Assembly (NCBI GenBank): GCA_020629415.1
Contig: JAHDDL010000018.1
Coordinates: 18,539 to 82,538 of the forward strand
DNA: 64,000 nucleotides
Origin: Maribacter sp.
GTDB lineage: Bacteria; Bacteroidota; Bacteroidia; Flavobacteriales; Flavobacteriaceae
Direction: 5' to 3'
The notes beneath the pieces were generated by a model. The model was given only the letters and a program-made list of their open reading frames with translations, did no database searches and was not told the DNA's origin. A program made the position numbers and the translations under genes. Each line of letters opens with the position of its first letter. The stretch's first letter is position 1. Positions 27,222 to 35,895 of the stretch are shown here, in pieces.

Positions 27222-29393
27222 CTATTTCTTTTTTTCTACCATTTCTAATTGATCAACGCTAACATTAGTGGTAAAAATGCCATAGTTAACAATTGCCTTG
27301 CCTTTTTCCAGGGAGTCAATGCTGCCAACAGCTTTACCATCTAGCATGCGAACACGATCACCAATTTTAAATACTGGTCTTGGCTTGTTTTTTTCTTTGA
27401 AAAGGGCTTTTTTCTTTTCAACCTTCTTTTTTTCTCGAATTACCTTTACCTCTTTTTGAACTTCCTGGGCCACTTTTGCTTTTTTAGCACGTTCTGCCTT
27501 TGCCTGGTTTGCGGTCTTCTTCTTACGCTTACTGTTCTCGGTTTCAACTATTCTTAATAGTTCGGAAACTAAAGGTCTTTTCTTGTTGTCTTGAAAATAT
27601 TTATCAGCGGCAACGTTAACTTTATTGCCCAATTGTATCATACGCTGATCATGATCGTAGAGTTCTTGGTAGTTCTCTAGTTTTGACTTTATTTTGGCGT
27701 TCAATTTTTCTAACCTTTCATTTTCTTCCCTGGCCCTGTCTTCTTCCTCTTTTAACCTAGAGCCGGTCTGCGCCATTTTACTACGTTCTTTTTGTAGTTT
27801 GGCAATGGTGGCATCAAATCGGACCTTGCCGCGTTCAATCTTCTTTTTCGCCTTATTGATAAGCGAATATGGAATACCATTTTTCTGGGCGACCTCAAAT
27901 GTAAATGAGCTTCCTGCTTGTCCCAAAATCAGCTGAAAAGTAGGTTCAAGTGTTTTACCGTCAAAAAGCATATTGGCATTGGTCACATGAGGCAGTTCAT
28001 TGGCAAGTGCCTTCAAGTTGGCATAGTGTGTCGTAATTACGCCGTATGAACCTCTTTCATAAAAAACTTCTAGAAAGGCTTCTGCAAGCGCTCCGCCAAG
28101 TTCAGGATCACTACCGGTACCGAATTCATCAATTAGAAATAAGGTGTTATCATCGCACCGTTTTAAAAATTGGTTCATGTTTTTAAGGCGATAACTGTAT
28201 GTACTTAGATGGTTTTCAATACTTTGGTTATCTCCAATATCGGTTAAAATCTTTTTGAAGAAGCAAACCTCGCTTCTTTCATGAACAGGGATCAGCATTC
28301 CGCTTTGAAGCATTACTTGAAGTAACCCAATGGTTTTTAAGGTAATACTTTTACCACCGGCATTAGGACCGGAAATGACTATGATTCTATTTTCTTGATG
28401 AAGCTCAATGGTTTGTGGATAGGTTTTTTCATTCTTGCGCTTGTTGTTCAAGAATAACAGCGGGTGATAGGCATCACGTAGAAACAACCTATTGTTGGAA
28501 TTGATATTGGGCAATAAAGCGTTGATATCTTGCGCGTACTTAGCTTTTGCCGCAATAACATCTGCTTGACTTAGAAAGTCTTGATAATCGCTTAAAAGTG
28601 CTCTAAATGGTCTTATTTGATTTGTTAGCTCCTTAAGAATGCGTTGAACTTCTTCTTTTTCTTCGAATTCCAAATTGTTGAGCTCTCTGCTGTATTTTAA
28701 GGCCGCCTCAGGCTCTATATAAATAATACTGCCTGTTTTAGAAGTACCCATAACCGCACCTTTTACTTTTTTACGGTACATTGCCTTCACCGCCAGCACT
28801 CTTCTGTTCTCAACAACGGACTCTCTAATTTCGTCTAAATAATCAGATGATTGATAGCTGTTTAGTGCGGAACCAAAGCTTTGGCTGATTTTTCCACGAA
28901 CTACATTGATCTGTCTTCTAATAATCAATAATTCATTGGAGGCATTGTCCTTGACCTCTCCAAACCGGTCTATTACGTTATTGATCAGTACTGGGATTTC
29001 AGTATTTTGCTCTAATCTCAAAGCAAAATCATGCAATAGAGGATAATAATCCTTGAATTTTTTAAAAAATCTTTGGTGTTCAACTACTGCGGTACAAATA
29101 CTTGCAATTCTTTTAAATCCCTGTAGTTCTAGTGTTGTATTTTCTATCTTTAAGAGTTTCAGGTCAGCACTTATGGAGTCGAATCCATGATTGGGGATTC
29201 TATTTTCGCTTATAAACGAAGACAGGTATTCTGCAGTTTTGCCCAGTTCTAATTTTATGACCTCTTCCGTTATAAAAGGTGTTATGTTCAATGCTGCTTC
29301 TTTGCCCAGCTCTGTATGGCAACGAGTAGAAACTTGTTGCAATACAGAAGGGAATTCTAAGTCTTGTAATGTTTTGGAATGTATGTTTGCCAC
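27222..29393 (-). CDS. mutS2: MutS2-like ATPase without an Smr nuclease domain
   Basis: The MutS-type ATPase core has Walker A SGPNAGGKSITLKT, Walker B LFLIDEFGTGSDP and TTHYANLKALA. Long coiled coils flank it, and the C-terminus is a KOW-like barrel (FKIGDRVRMLDGKAVG). MutS2 binds branched or stalled structures. The usual C-terminal Smr endonuclease domain, about 80 residues, is absent; the protein ends with the barrel. The frame can start at a TTG at 29414, but a -7 box (TACCTTTG on the minus strand, 29419-29412) overlaps it, so the GTG at 29393 (M-ANIHSKTLQDLEF) is preferred. Confidence 0.85.
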   Translation of the reverse strand: MANIHSKTLQDLEFPSVLQQVSTRCHTELGKEAALNITPFITEEVIKLELGKTAEYLSSFISENRIPNHGFDSISADLKLLKIENTTLELQGFKRIASICTAVVEHQRFFKKFKDYYPLLHDFALRLEQNTEIPVLINNVIDRFGEVKDNASNELLIIRRQINVVRGKISQSFGSALNSYQSSDYLDEIRESVVENRRVLAVKAMYRKKVKGAVMGTSKTGSIIYIEPEAALKYSRELNNLEFEEKEEVQRILKELTNQIRPFRALLSDYQDFLSQADVIAAKAKYAQDINALLPNINSNNRLFLRDAYHPLLFLNNKRKNEKTYPQTIELHQENRIIVISGPNAGGKSITLKTIGLLQVMLQSGMLIPVHERSEVCFFKKILTDIGDNQSIENHLSTYSYRLKNMNQFLKRCDDNTLFLIDEFGTGSDPELGGALAEAFLEVFYERGSYGVITTHYANLKALANELPHVTNANMLFDGKTLEPTFQLILGQAGSSFTFEVAQKNGIPYSLINKAKKKIERGKVRFDATIAKLQKERSKMAQTGSRLKEEEDRAREENERLEKLNAKIKSKLENYQELYDHDQRMIQLGNKVNVAADKYFQDNKKRPLVSELLRIVETENSKRKKKTANQAKAERAKKAKVAQEVQKEVKVIREKKKVEKKKALFKEKNKPRPVFKIGDRVRMLDGKAVGSIDSLEKGKAIVNYGIFTTNVSVDQLEMVEKKK

Positions 29394-29411
29394 GTTCTTT
29401 TTAATGAGTTG

Positions 29412-29419
29412 CAAAGGTA
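29412..29419 (-). promoter_or_regulatory. -7 promoter box of mutS2
   Basis: On the minus strand TACCTTTG matches TAnnTTTG and is followed by GCAACTC. It would place the transcript start near 29405, upstream of the GTG at 29393 and downstream of the TTG at 29414. Confidence 0.4.
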
Positions 29420-29489
29420 CGCATTGGCAATGATATTTTGTAGATAGTATTCGGCCGGCTAAAACAGGTAATAGGTGTTTATTAGTTCA

Positions 29490-29520
29490 TTGACTTTTGA
29501 CATGGTTAATAGTAACTTTG
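29490..29520 (+). promoter_or_regulatory. Bacteroidota promoter of ung
   Basis: TTG (29490-29492), a 20-base spacer and TAACTTTG (29513-29520) form a good match to the Bacteroidota consensus. Transcription would start near 29527, which rules out the frame's earliest start codon at 29475. Confidence 0.55.
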
Positions 29521-29546
29521 ATGTTGAAATGGAATACGATACTATT

Positions 29547-30212
29547 ATGAATGTTTATTTAGATCAAAGTTGGAGAAATGAACTGGAACAAGAGTTTGAT
29601 AAGCCTTACTATAAAAACTTGATGCAATTTGTAAAAAGCGAGTATGAGCAACATACCTGTTATCCGGAATATTCAAATATCTTTTCCGCGTTCAATCACT
29701 GCAAATTCCAGGACACCAAGGTGGTGATTATTGGTCAAGATCCTTATCACGGTCCTGATCAGGCAAATGGTTTATGTTTTTCGGTCAAGGAGGGAATTAA
29801 GCATCCACCATCATTGGTCAACATTTTTAAAGAAATTGAAAGTGATTTAGGTAATCCCTATCCTGAAAGTGGCAATCTCGAGAAATGGGGAAAACAAGGT
29901 GTTTTACTATTAAATGCTACGCTTACCGTAAGGGCTCATGAGCCGGGAAGTCATCAAAGACAAGGTTGGGAGGTATTTACGGATGCAGTGATTTCCAAAT
30001 TGTCCAAGAATAGAGATAATTTAATTTTTATGCTTTGGGGCGGATATGCAAAAAAAAAGGTAAAACTTATAGATACTAATAAACATCATATATTGACATC
30101 GGGCCATCCTTCACCATTAAGTGCAAATCGTGGCTATTGGTTTGGTAACGAACATTTTTCATCTTGTAATAAAATATTGACCAATTTGGGCAATAAATGT
30201 ATAGCGTGGTAA
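29547..30212 (+). CDS. ung: uracil-DNA glycosylase
   Basis: Ung removes uracil from DNA to begin base-excision repair. The catalytic Asp lies in VIIGQDPYHGPDQANGLCFS, LLLNATLTVRAHEPGSH follows, and the C-terminal His motif is TSGHPSPLSANRGYW. The length from the ATG at 29547 is about 221 residues, normal for family 1. The open frame continues 24 codons upstream, but those codons overlap the predicted promoter. It diverges from mutS2, making a small repair-gene pair. Confidence 0.93.
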   Translation: MNVYLDQSWRNELEQEFDKPYYKNLMQFVKSEYEQHTCYPEYSNIFSAFNHCKFQDTKVVIIGQDPYHGPDQANGLCFSVKEGIKHPPSLVNIFKEIESDLGNPYPESGNLEKWGKQGVLLLNATLTVRAHEPGSHQRQGWEVFTDAVISKLSKNRDNLIFMLWGGYAKKKVKLIDTNKHHILTSGHPSPLSANRGYWFGNEHFSSCNKILTNLGNKCIAW

Positions 30213-30244
30213 GTTAGATATTTATTAAAAGCATTAAATTTAGC

Positions 30245-30262
30245 TTGTACTTAAGGGTACAA
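30245..30262 (+). promoter_or_regulatory. inverted repeat upstream of the response regulator
   Basis: TTGTAC and GTACAA are perfect 6-base arms around TTAAGG, 32 bases before the ATG. It could be a regulator site; no promoter box is clear. Confidence 0.25.
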
Positions 30263-30293
30263 TCTAAGATTCTAACTTAAACAACAACTCAAA

Positions 30294-30722
30294 ATGAATA
30301 ATTTAGATAGACTAAATACCATTTTATTGGTAGACGATGATGATGCCAGTAACTTCTTACATTCCATCTTTATCAATAAATTGGATATGGATGTAAATAT
30401 CAATTCTGCTTTAAATGGTCAAGAAGCTATAGATTTTATACTTGGTAAAGGTCAAGAGCAATTGGAATTGCCATGTATGGTCATGTTGGATTTAAGAATG
30501 CCCGTTATGGATGGCTGGCAGTTTATGGATGCTTACGAAGATTTAGTACCTAAAAAATTGAAAGATCAAATTACCATTGTTCTGGTTACCATAAGTGATA
30601 ATAAGGAGGATAAACAACGTGCAATTGATAACAAGCATATTGCGGATTTTGCCCAGAAACCACTTTCTGATGAAACCTTTAAGGCTTTAATTCAAAAACA
30701 TTATAGTCTAGCCGCAATTTAA
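30294..30722 (+). CDS. single-domain response regulator (CheY-like receiver)
   Basis: The whole 142-residue protein is one receiver domain: the acidic cluster LLVDDDDASN, the phosphoacceptor Asp in MLDLRMPVMDGWQF at about residue 60, a Thr in the VLVTISDN strand and the Lys in AQKPLS. There is no output domain, so it would act by protein contact, for instance in a phosphorelay or by binding a histidine kinase. No kinase gene is nearby, so it is an orphan. Confidence 0.9.
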   Translation: MNNLDRLNTILLVDDDDASNFLHSIFINKLDMDVNINSALNGQEAIDFILGKGQEQLELPCMVMLDLRMPVMDGWQFMDAYEDLVPKKLKDQITIVLVTISDNKEDKQRAIDNKHIADFAQKPLSDETFKALIQKHYSLAAI

Positions 30723-30728
30723 TTCAAT

Positions 30729-31574
30729 TCAATTCAATATTTCTTCTGAGGGAAGAATACTGTCAATCAAATTCAATTTCTTTAGCGTATTCTGAACATT
30801 GGTCAATGTAGGCTCCGGTAATTGTTTTTGGCTCCATTCCGTAATGTTCAGCCATTCTTGAATATCTTCCAATTTTTGTTGATATCGATTTGCCAAGGTA
30901 CTGTCTATTCTAGGAATTTGTTTAAATTCTGCCGTGTACATATTAATTATTTCAAGGATATGATTCAGTAGGTTTCCATTTTCTTTCAGAAAAGAATTCG
31001 TACCCACCAAAACAAAGCATGGCCATGGTGTAGGGCAATTTCCTAAGTGTTTAAAAATCCCTTTGTCAACAAGAGGCTTTGTGGTAAAACGCTCCCACAT
31101 GAAATAATCTGCCGTACCTGTAGAAAGACCCTCAACGGCCCCGTCAAGGTTGTTTATTATATTGAATTTCAAATTTTCAGTGTCCCAGCCCATGTTTGTT
31201 GCTTGAACATAGGACATTAGGTGGCTACCACTACCATAACGGCTTATGGCAGCTGTAGTGTCTTTTAAATCGTCTAAAGAGTTGAAAGAACTTTTTGCAG
31301 CTACATGAATAGCCCAAAGAAGGGGAGATGCAATATATTCTTGAATAATTTTTACAGGATTGCCCTCTGTAATACTTTTTACGATACCCTCAGTTAAAAT
31401 GATAGCCAGGTCGGTATCGTTATTCCTGAGCATTTGGCTCATTCTGCCAGTACCTTCAGGAACTTCCGTCCATTCCAAGTTAATACCTCTTTCTTCAAAA
31501 GCACCTTCTTCAATGGCTAAATGCCATGGTAGGTTAAAGTGTTCTGGAACACCTATGATCTTAACGGTTTTCAT
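30729..31574 (-). CDS. NMT1/THI5-like substrate-binding-fold protein without a signal peptide
   Basis: The sequence IIGVPEHFNLPWHLAIEEGAFEERGINLEW and GTGRMSQMLRNNDTDLAIILTEG matches periplasmic binding proteins for thiamine precursors, nitrate or sulfonates. However, it starts directly on the first beta-strand, without a signal peptide or lipobox, and there is no ABC permease or ATPase gene nearby. It may therefore act in the cytoplasm as a binding protein or an enzyme of the THI5 type. Its start overlaps the 3' end of ppk1 by 14 bases, indicating translational coupling. Confidence 0.75.
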   Translation of the reverse strand: MKTVKIIGVPEHFNLPWHLAIEEGAFEERGINLEWTEVPEGTGRMSQMLRNNDTDLAIILTEGIVKSITEGNPVKIIQEYIASPLLWAIHVAAKSSFNSLDDLKDTTAAISRYGSGSHLMSYVQATNMGWDTENLKFNIINNLDGAVEGLSTGTADYFMWERFTTKPLVDKGIFKHLGNCPTPWPCFVLVGTNSFLKENGNLLNHILEIINMYTAEFKQIPRIDSTLANRYQQKLEDIQEWLNITEWSQKQLPEPTLTNVQNTLKKLNLIDSILPSEEILN

Positions 31575-33597
31575 CTAATTTGTTTTTAAGGTAATCGTAA
31601 ATGGCATATTGAGAACGTATACTTTTTTCATTAGGCAATTTTTCAACTTTTCTGTTAGAGTTTTCTAAATCCAATATACGGGCCTTTTGATTGTCCTTCA
31701 GTTGAAGGGTAAGAATGTGTTTTAATTCATCAAAAATGTCTTCATCTAAAATTGGCGTCAATACTTCAATTCGTCTGTCAAGATTACGGGTCATCCAGTC
31801 AGCAGAACCAATATACATTAATTCATCCCCACCATTTTCAAATACATAAATTCTACCATGTTCTAAATAACGATCTACTATGCTGGTGATATATACATTG
31901 TCTTTCATACCCTCCGTAAGGCTATTATTTGCGGTCAAATAACAACAAAAGCCCCTAACTATAAGTCTTACGTTAACTCCTGCATTTACAGCTCTATACA
32001 ACGCCCTGATCATGTCAGAATCTTCTAGACTGTTCATTTTGGCTGTGATTGAAGCTTTTTTGCCTTCTCTAGCAGCATTTATTTCGTTTTGTATAAGGTT
32101 CAGGAAAGTAATTCTAGTGGTAAACGGAGAAACCAATAGACGTTTTAGCTTTGGCACAATAATTTTGCGCTCTAGGACCTGAAAAACCTGACCTAAATCT
32201 TTTGTAATTTTCTTATTAGCTGTAAATAGGCCGTGGTCACAATAAATTTTAGAGGTTTTGGCATTGAAATTACCGGTACCAATGTATGCATATCGTTTTA
32301 ATTTGCTGTTTTCCTTTCTAAATACCATAGCTATTTTAGAATGCACTTTTACTTGTGGTATACTAAAAATTACTTTGGCACCTTTTTCCTCAAAAATACG
32401 TCCCCATTTTATATTGTTGGCTTCATCGAACCTAGCTTGTGCTTCTACGAATAGGGTGACGTTCTTACCATTTTCTAATGCTTTTAAAATAGCATCTGCC
32501 AAAGAAGAAGTTTCGGCAATACGGTAAATAGTCATTTTTATAGCGGTAACATGTGGATCGGTAGCTGCAGAACTCAAAAAATCTTCAACAACTTTAAAAT
32601 CTTGATACGGAAAATGTACCAATTGGTCTTTTTGGGCAATACTTTCAAAAATATTTTCGCTAAAAGATAATTTAGGATGTGGTAATGGCGGCTTTTCTTG
32701 ATATTGCAAATGTTCTGTGCCTTCCGGAAGAGGGAAAGAAAAGAAATCTGACAAGTTGTGATAGATACCTCCTGGGGAAAGATCTACAGTACCCAGATCA
32801 AAATCGGACTTTAGGGATTCTATTAACCAGCTTGGCATAGATTCATCGTAAAGTAATCGCGTGGCTTGTCCATGTAAGCGTTTATCCAGCGAATTATAAA
32901 TTTTTTCTACTAGTTCAATATCGGAATAGTCGTCTTCTAGATATAATTCCGCATCCCTGGAAAGTTTAATGGAATAGCAGCCTATAATTTCTTTTTCAGG
33001 TAGCAATTTTTTAATATTCAATCTAATGGCATCGTCCAGAAAACAAAATTGATGTCCAATTCCAGGTAAACTAATAAATCTATCTTGGTTGCGGGTAGGT
33101 ATCTCAACAATACTATATTCTTGGTTAGGATGCGAAACCACCATGTACAGAGCTCCGTCCGTTAACTCTAAATTTTCCTTGTGCACCGCACACAATTCTT
33201 TGATACTCTTGTCAAATAAAGACGCTACGTATTGTTCTTGTTCATCTGTAAAGTTGGAAGCATTGCGAATATAAATATCATGCTTCTCTAATTCGGAAAG
33301 CGTGTTTTTTATAACATTGCCAAATTCAACTTGTTGCTGGTTTATTGTTTGTAGTATATGTTGTAAGGTAGTGTTGGCCTTAAACATTAATTTCTTTCGA
33401 AATTTTTTGTCCAATTGCTTTATTTGACGTAGTTGAGAAACACGTACTTTAAAGTACTCATCTAGGTTAGATGAAAAAATGGCTAAAAATTTTAATCGTT
33501 CTAATAATGGCGTGTCGGCACTTTTAGCTTCAAGCAAAACACGTTCATTAAAATAAAGCCAATTAATATCTCTATGCTTAAAGTTGTCTTTTTTCAT
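31561..33597 (-). CDS. ppk1: polyphosphate kinase 1
   Basis: Ppk1 builds polyphosphate from ATP through a phospho-His intermediate. The N-terminal helical domain starts NWLYFNERVLLEAKSADTP, the catalytic region has KVHSKIAMVFRKE with the phospho-His, and a PLD-like block YIGTGNFNAKTSKIYCDHGL and GSADWMTRNLDRRIEV follow. The length of 678 residues is normal. It overlaps the start of the NMT1-like gene, and a nucleoside phosphorylase and DUF1835 gene precede it on the same strand. Confidence 0.93.
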   Translation of the reverse strand: MKKDNFKHRDINWLYFNERVLLEAKSADTPLLERLKFLAIFSSNLDEYFKVRVSQLRQIKQLDKKFRKKLMFKANTTLQHILQTINQQQVEFGNVIKNTLSELEKHDIYIRNASNFTDEQEQYVASLFDKSIKELCAVHKENLELTDGALYMVVSHPNQEYSIVEIPTRNQDRFISLPGIGHQFCFLDDAIRLNIKKLLPEKEIIGCYSIKLSRDAELYLEDDYSDIELVEKIYNSLDKRLHGQATRLLYDESMPSWLIESLKSDFDLGTVDLSPGGIYHNLSDFFSFPLPEGTEHLQYQEKPPLPHPKLSFSENIFESIAQKDQLVHFPYQDFKVVEDFLSSAATDPHVTAIKMTIYRIAETSSLADAILKALENGKNVTLFVEAQARFDEANNIKWGRIFEEKGAKVIFSIPQVKVHSKIAMVFRKENSKLKRYAYIGTGNFNAKTSKIYCDHGLFTANKKITKDLGQVFQVLERKIIVPKLKRLLVSPFTTRITFLNLIQNEINAAREGKKASITAKMNSLEDSDMIRALYRAVNAGVNVRLIVRGFCCYLTANNSLTEGMKDNVYITSIVDRYLEHGRIYVFENGGDELMYIGSADWMTRNLDRRIEVLTPILDEDIFDELKHILTLQLKDNQKARILDLENSNRKVEKLPNEKSIRSQYAIYDYLKNKLDENR

Positions 33598-33651
33598 GAT
33601 AGGGTTTGCGTAAAAATAAGAAGTACAATAGTAAAATATTGTAAAAGAATG

Positions 33652-34518
33652 TTAAGCCAATTGTTTTAGACAAAATTCTATCAATCTGTCAACAGATTCG
33701 GTTGGGGTAATGGAGAATTCGCCCGTTGACCTATTGGCTAAAATACAGTTCATTGAAACTGCCTCATGACCTAATAGTTGAGCCAGGGCATAAATACCCG
33801 AAGTTTCCATCTCCAGGTTCGTCAATTTGAGCTCCTTGAATTTAAAGGTCGATAATTTTTCCATTAACTCCATCTGGCTGGGCTTGATTCTTAATTGTCG
33901 TTGCTGGGGTCCGTAAAACCCGGTATTTGTTGCTGTAAAGCCTAATCGTATACGATTATCGCTGAACCGCTTTCCAAGTTTTTCCGAGTATGAGAGAACG
34001 TAAGGTCTCGCTTTGTGGGCATTCCATGAGGTATGTGCAATAAATTCATCTTCTATTTCAGGATAGTTGATTTTATCATGCTCGTAGAAATGTAACAAGC
34101 CGTCAAAACCTATGGAGTATTTACTGATCAGAAAAGAATCGATAGGAATATCTGGCTGTATAGCTCCGGTTGTACCAATTCGTATAATATCTAAAGAAGT
34201 ATGTTTTTCTTTAAGCGTTCTTGTTTTAAAATCAATGTTTACCAGAGCATCCAACTCGTTTAGTACAATATCAATATTGTCCGTACCAATTCCGGTAGAT
34301 ATTACAGATATACGCTTGCCGTTTAAGTGCCCGGTGTGCGTATGAAATTCGCGTTTTCCCTTTTTTACTTCAATAGTATCAAAATGTTGGGAAACCTGAC
34401 GAACCCTATCCGGGTCGCCTACGGTGATAACGGTTGTTGCAATATCTTCTGGTAATAAGTTGAGATGGTAGATACTACCATCTTCATTGATGATAAGCTC
34501 AGCAGGCTTTAGTTGCAT
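33652..34518 (-). CDS. nucleoside phosphorylase (uridine phosphorylase-like)
   Basis: The family motif VITVGDPDRVRQVSQHFD occurs near residue 30, and LEMETSGIYALAQLLGHEA contains the Met-Glu nucleoside-binding pair. The 288-residue length fits the PNP/UDP phosphorylase type 1 family, which cleaves nucleosides with phosphate to base and ribose-1-phosphate. Substrate preference cannot be read from sequence alone. The start lies one base from the stop codon of the preceding DUF1835 gene, so the two are probably co-translated. Confidence 0.85.
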   Translation of the reverse strand: MQLKPAELIINEDGSIYHLNLLPEDIATTVITVGDPDRVRQVSQHFDTIEVKKGKREFHTHTGHLNGKRISVISTGIGTDNIDIVLNELDALVNIDFKTRTLKEKHTSLDIIRIGTTGAIQPDIPIDSFLISKYSIGFDGLLHFYEHDKINYPEIEDEFIAHTSWNAHKARPYVLSYSEKLGKRFSDNRIRLGFTATNTGFYGPQQRQLRIKPSQMELMEKLSTFKFKELKLTNLEMETSGIYALAQLLGHEAVSMNCILANRSTGEFSITPTESVDRLIEFCLKQLA

Positions 34519-34519
34519 G

Positions 34520-35452
34520 CTATAATTTTAAGATTCGGTTTGTACTGGTGTTATATAGGAAATTGTACTTTAAAGCACCTCCTAAATACACATCGTTGTC
34601 TTGAATACAAGAATAATAACTAGTTTGTCCGTCCAAAATTTCTTTTCCTTTTTTAGAAAGTCTAACCGGGTTAAGGCTTGTTATCAAAGGTTTTAACCTT
34701 GTTAGTGCACGGTCATATTGCGTGTTGGAAAATCCTAAGTTACCCTGGTTTTTAAGCAGAATATCCATGTATTCTGTTTTTGATTTTGGTTTTTTGTCAA
34801 TAGCGAGTTGTAAAATGGTGTTCTCCATTTCGTTTAGACCGTTATTAATACTAGGGAAACGCTTTAAATGAGACTTTACGGCATCACCTAGATAATCAAA
34901 CTGATAATCATTGAAGTCCGTTAGGTTTTCTAAACGAATAGGATTGTTGCTGCAATACAATTGCCAAACATAATCGGCATATTCCGTATCGTCTTGGGAC
35001 AATATTTTTTTATTCTTATAAAGACTCAACAATTGGTCGTCCGTAAGCTCGTTAAGACTATATAGTTTATCGGAATTATCTTCCTTGCCACTACAGACCA
35101 AAGATATTTGAGCGTATTTTCTATGCGTTAGTAACCAACTAATCACCGCTAGCATATTTACCTGGCAGAAAAGATCATATTCAAACCATAGTACAATATG
35201 GTCTTGTTGCTTATGGCTACATAAGGATCTATATTCTTTAAGGGTCTTTTCAATAAACCATGACTTGGAAACTTTGTAGTTTTTATGCAGAAATTCAAAA
35301 CGAGCTTTCCAGAAAGATTCCGTACCTACATTGGGTAGCGTTTTTCCTTCACATAACATTTCGCGCCATGTGATGACATCGCCATCTAAATTTAATTTTT
35401 TAAGACGTTCTGTGAAAACATCGCCATTGGTTATGTGCAAGAGAGAACTCAT
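34520..35452 (-). CDS. DUF1835 domain protein
   Basis: The N-terminal LLHITNGDVFTERL and VITWREMLCEGKT, plus the IVLWFEYDLFCQVNML block, are typical of DUF1835, a predicted nucleotide- or phosphate-binding fold. Residues beyond about 190 form a helical C-terminal region. The function is unknown. It is the first gene of a compact minus-strand run with the nucleoside phosphorylase, ppk1 and the NMT1-like gene, which hints at phosphate or nucleotide metabolism. Confidence 0.75.
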   Translation of the reverse strand: MSSLLHITNGDVFTERLKKLNLDGDVITWREMLCEGKTLPNVGTESFWKARFEFLHKNYKVSKSWFIEKTLKEYRSLCSHKQQDHIVLWFEYDLFCQVNMLAVISWLLTHRKYAQISLVCSGKEDNSDKLYSLNELTDDQLLSLYKNKKILSQDDTEYADYVWQLYCSNNPIRLENLTDFNDYQFDYLGDAVKSHLKRFPSINNGLNEMENTILQLAIDKKPKSKTEYMDILLKNQGNLGFSNTQYDRALTRLKPLITSLNPVRLSKKGKEILDGQTSYYSCIQDNDVYLGGALKYNFLYNTSTNRILKL

Positions 35453-35560
35453 ACCAGGTTTGATTTAGTTTGATTAGATTAAAAATAATACTAAAAACAA
35501 CGTTATAAAATAATTTAACAGAAAACAAATAGAACTTTCAAGGTAGTGTTTTTAGCATTA

Positions 35561-35890
35561 TTAACCACCTACACGCTTCACCGCGAAGCCTTTATCCTTA
35601 AGTATAGTCATGATTTTGTCTCTGTAATCACCTTGAATAATAATTTTATCGTCTTTAAAACTGCCTCCTACACTAAGTTTGGTCTTCAATTCTTTGGCCA
35701 ATTTTTTGAAATCTTCATCGGCACCGGTGTATCCTTCTAATATAGTTATCGGTTTTCCTTTGCGTTTTTCATATTTACAAATAATTGGGTCGTCTTGAAG
35801 CCAAATGGCATTGTCCGCTTTTTTCTCAACAGGTGTTTCCTCTATTTCGAGATCGGGAAATAAATTTTTTAATTGGTCTTTGAGGTCCAT
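35561..35890 (-). CDS. SUI1/YciH-family translation initiation factor
   Basis: This 109-residue protein has the eIF1/SUI1 core: CKYEKRKGKPITILEGYTGADEDFKKLAKELKTKLSVGGSFKDDKIIIQGDYRDKI is the canonical block (key residues KGKP and the GG before the IQGD strand). Bacterial YciH-type factors act at the ribosome during initiation. It lies 5 bases from the 2OG oxygenase gene upstream, so the two form an operon. Confidence 0.9.
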   Translation of the reverse strand: MDLKDQLKNLFPDLEIEETPVEKKADNAIWLQDDPIICKYEKRKGKPITILEGYTGADEDFKKLAKELKTKLSVGGSFKDDKIIIQGDYRDKIMTILKDKGFAVKRVGG

Positions 35891-35895
35891 AGTTA

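Noticed and set aside
29475..29546. N-terminal extension of uracil-DNA glycosylase
   Set aside because: These 24 codons overlap the promoter boxes at 29490-29520 and lack similarity to the family, so the ATG at 29547 is used.
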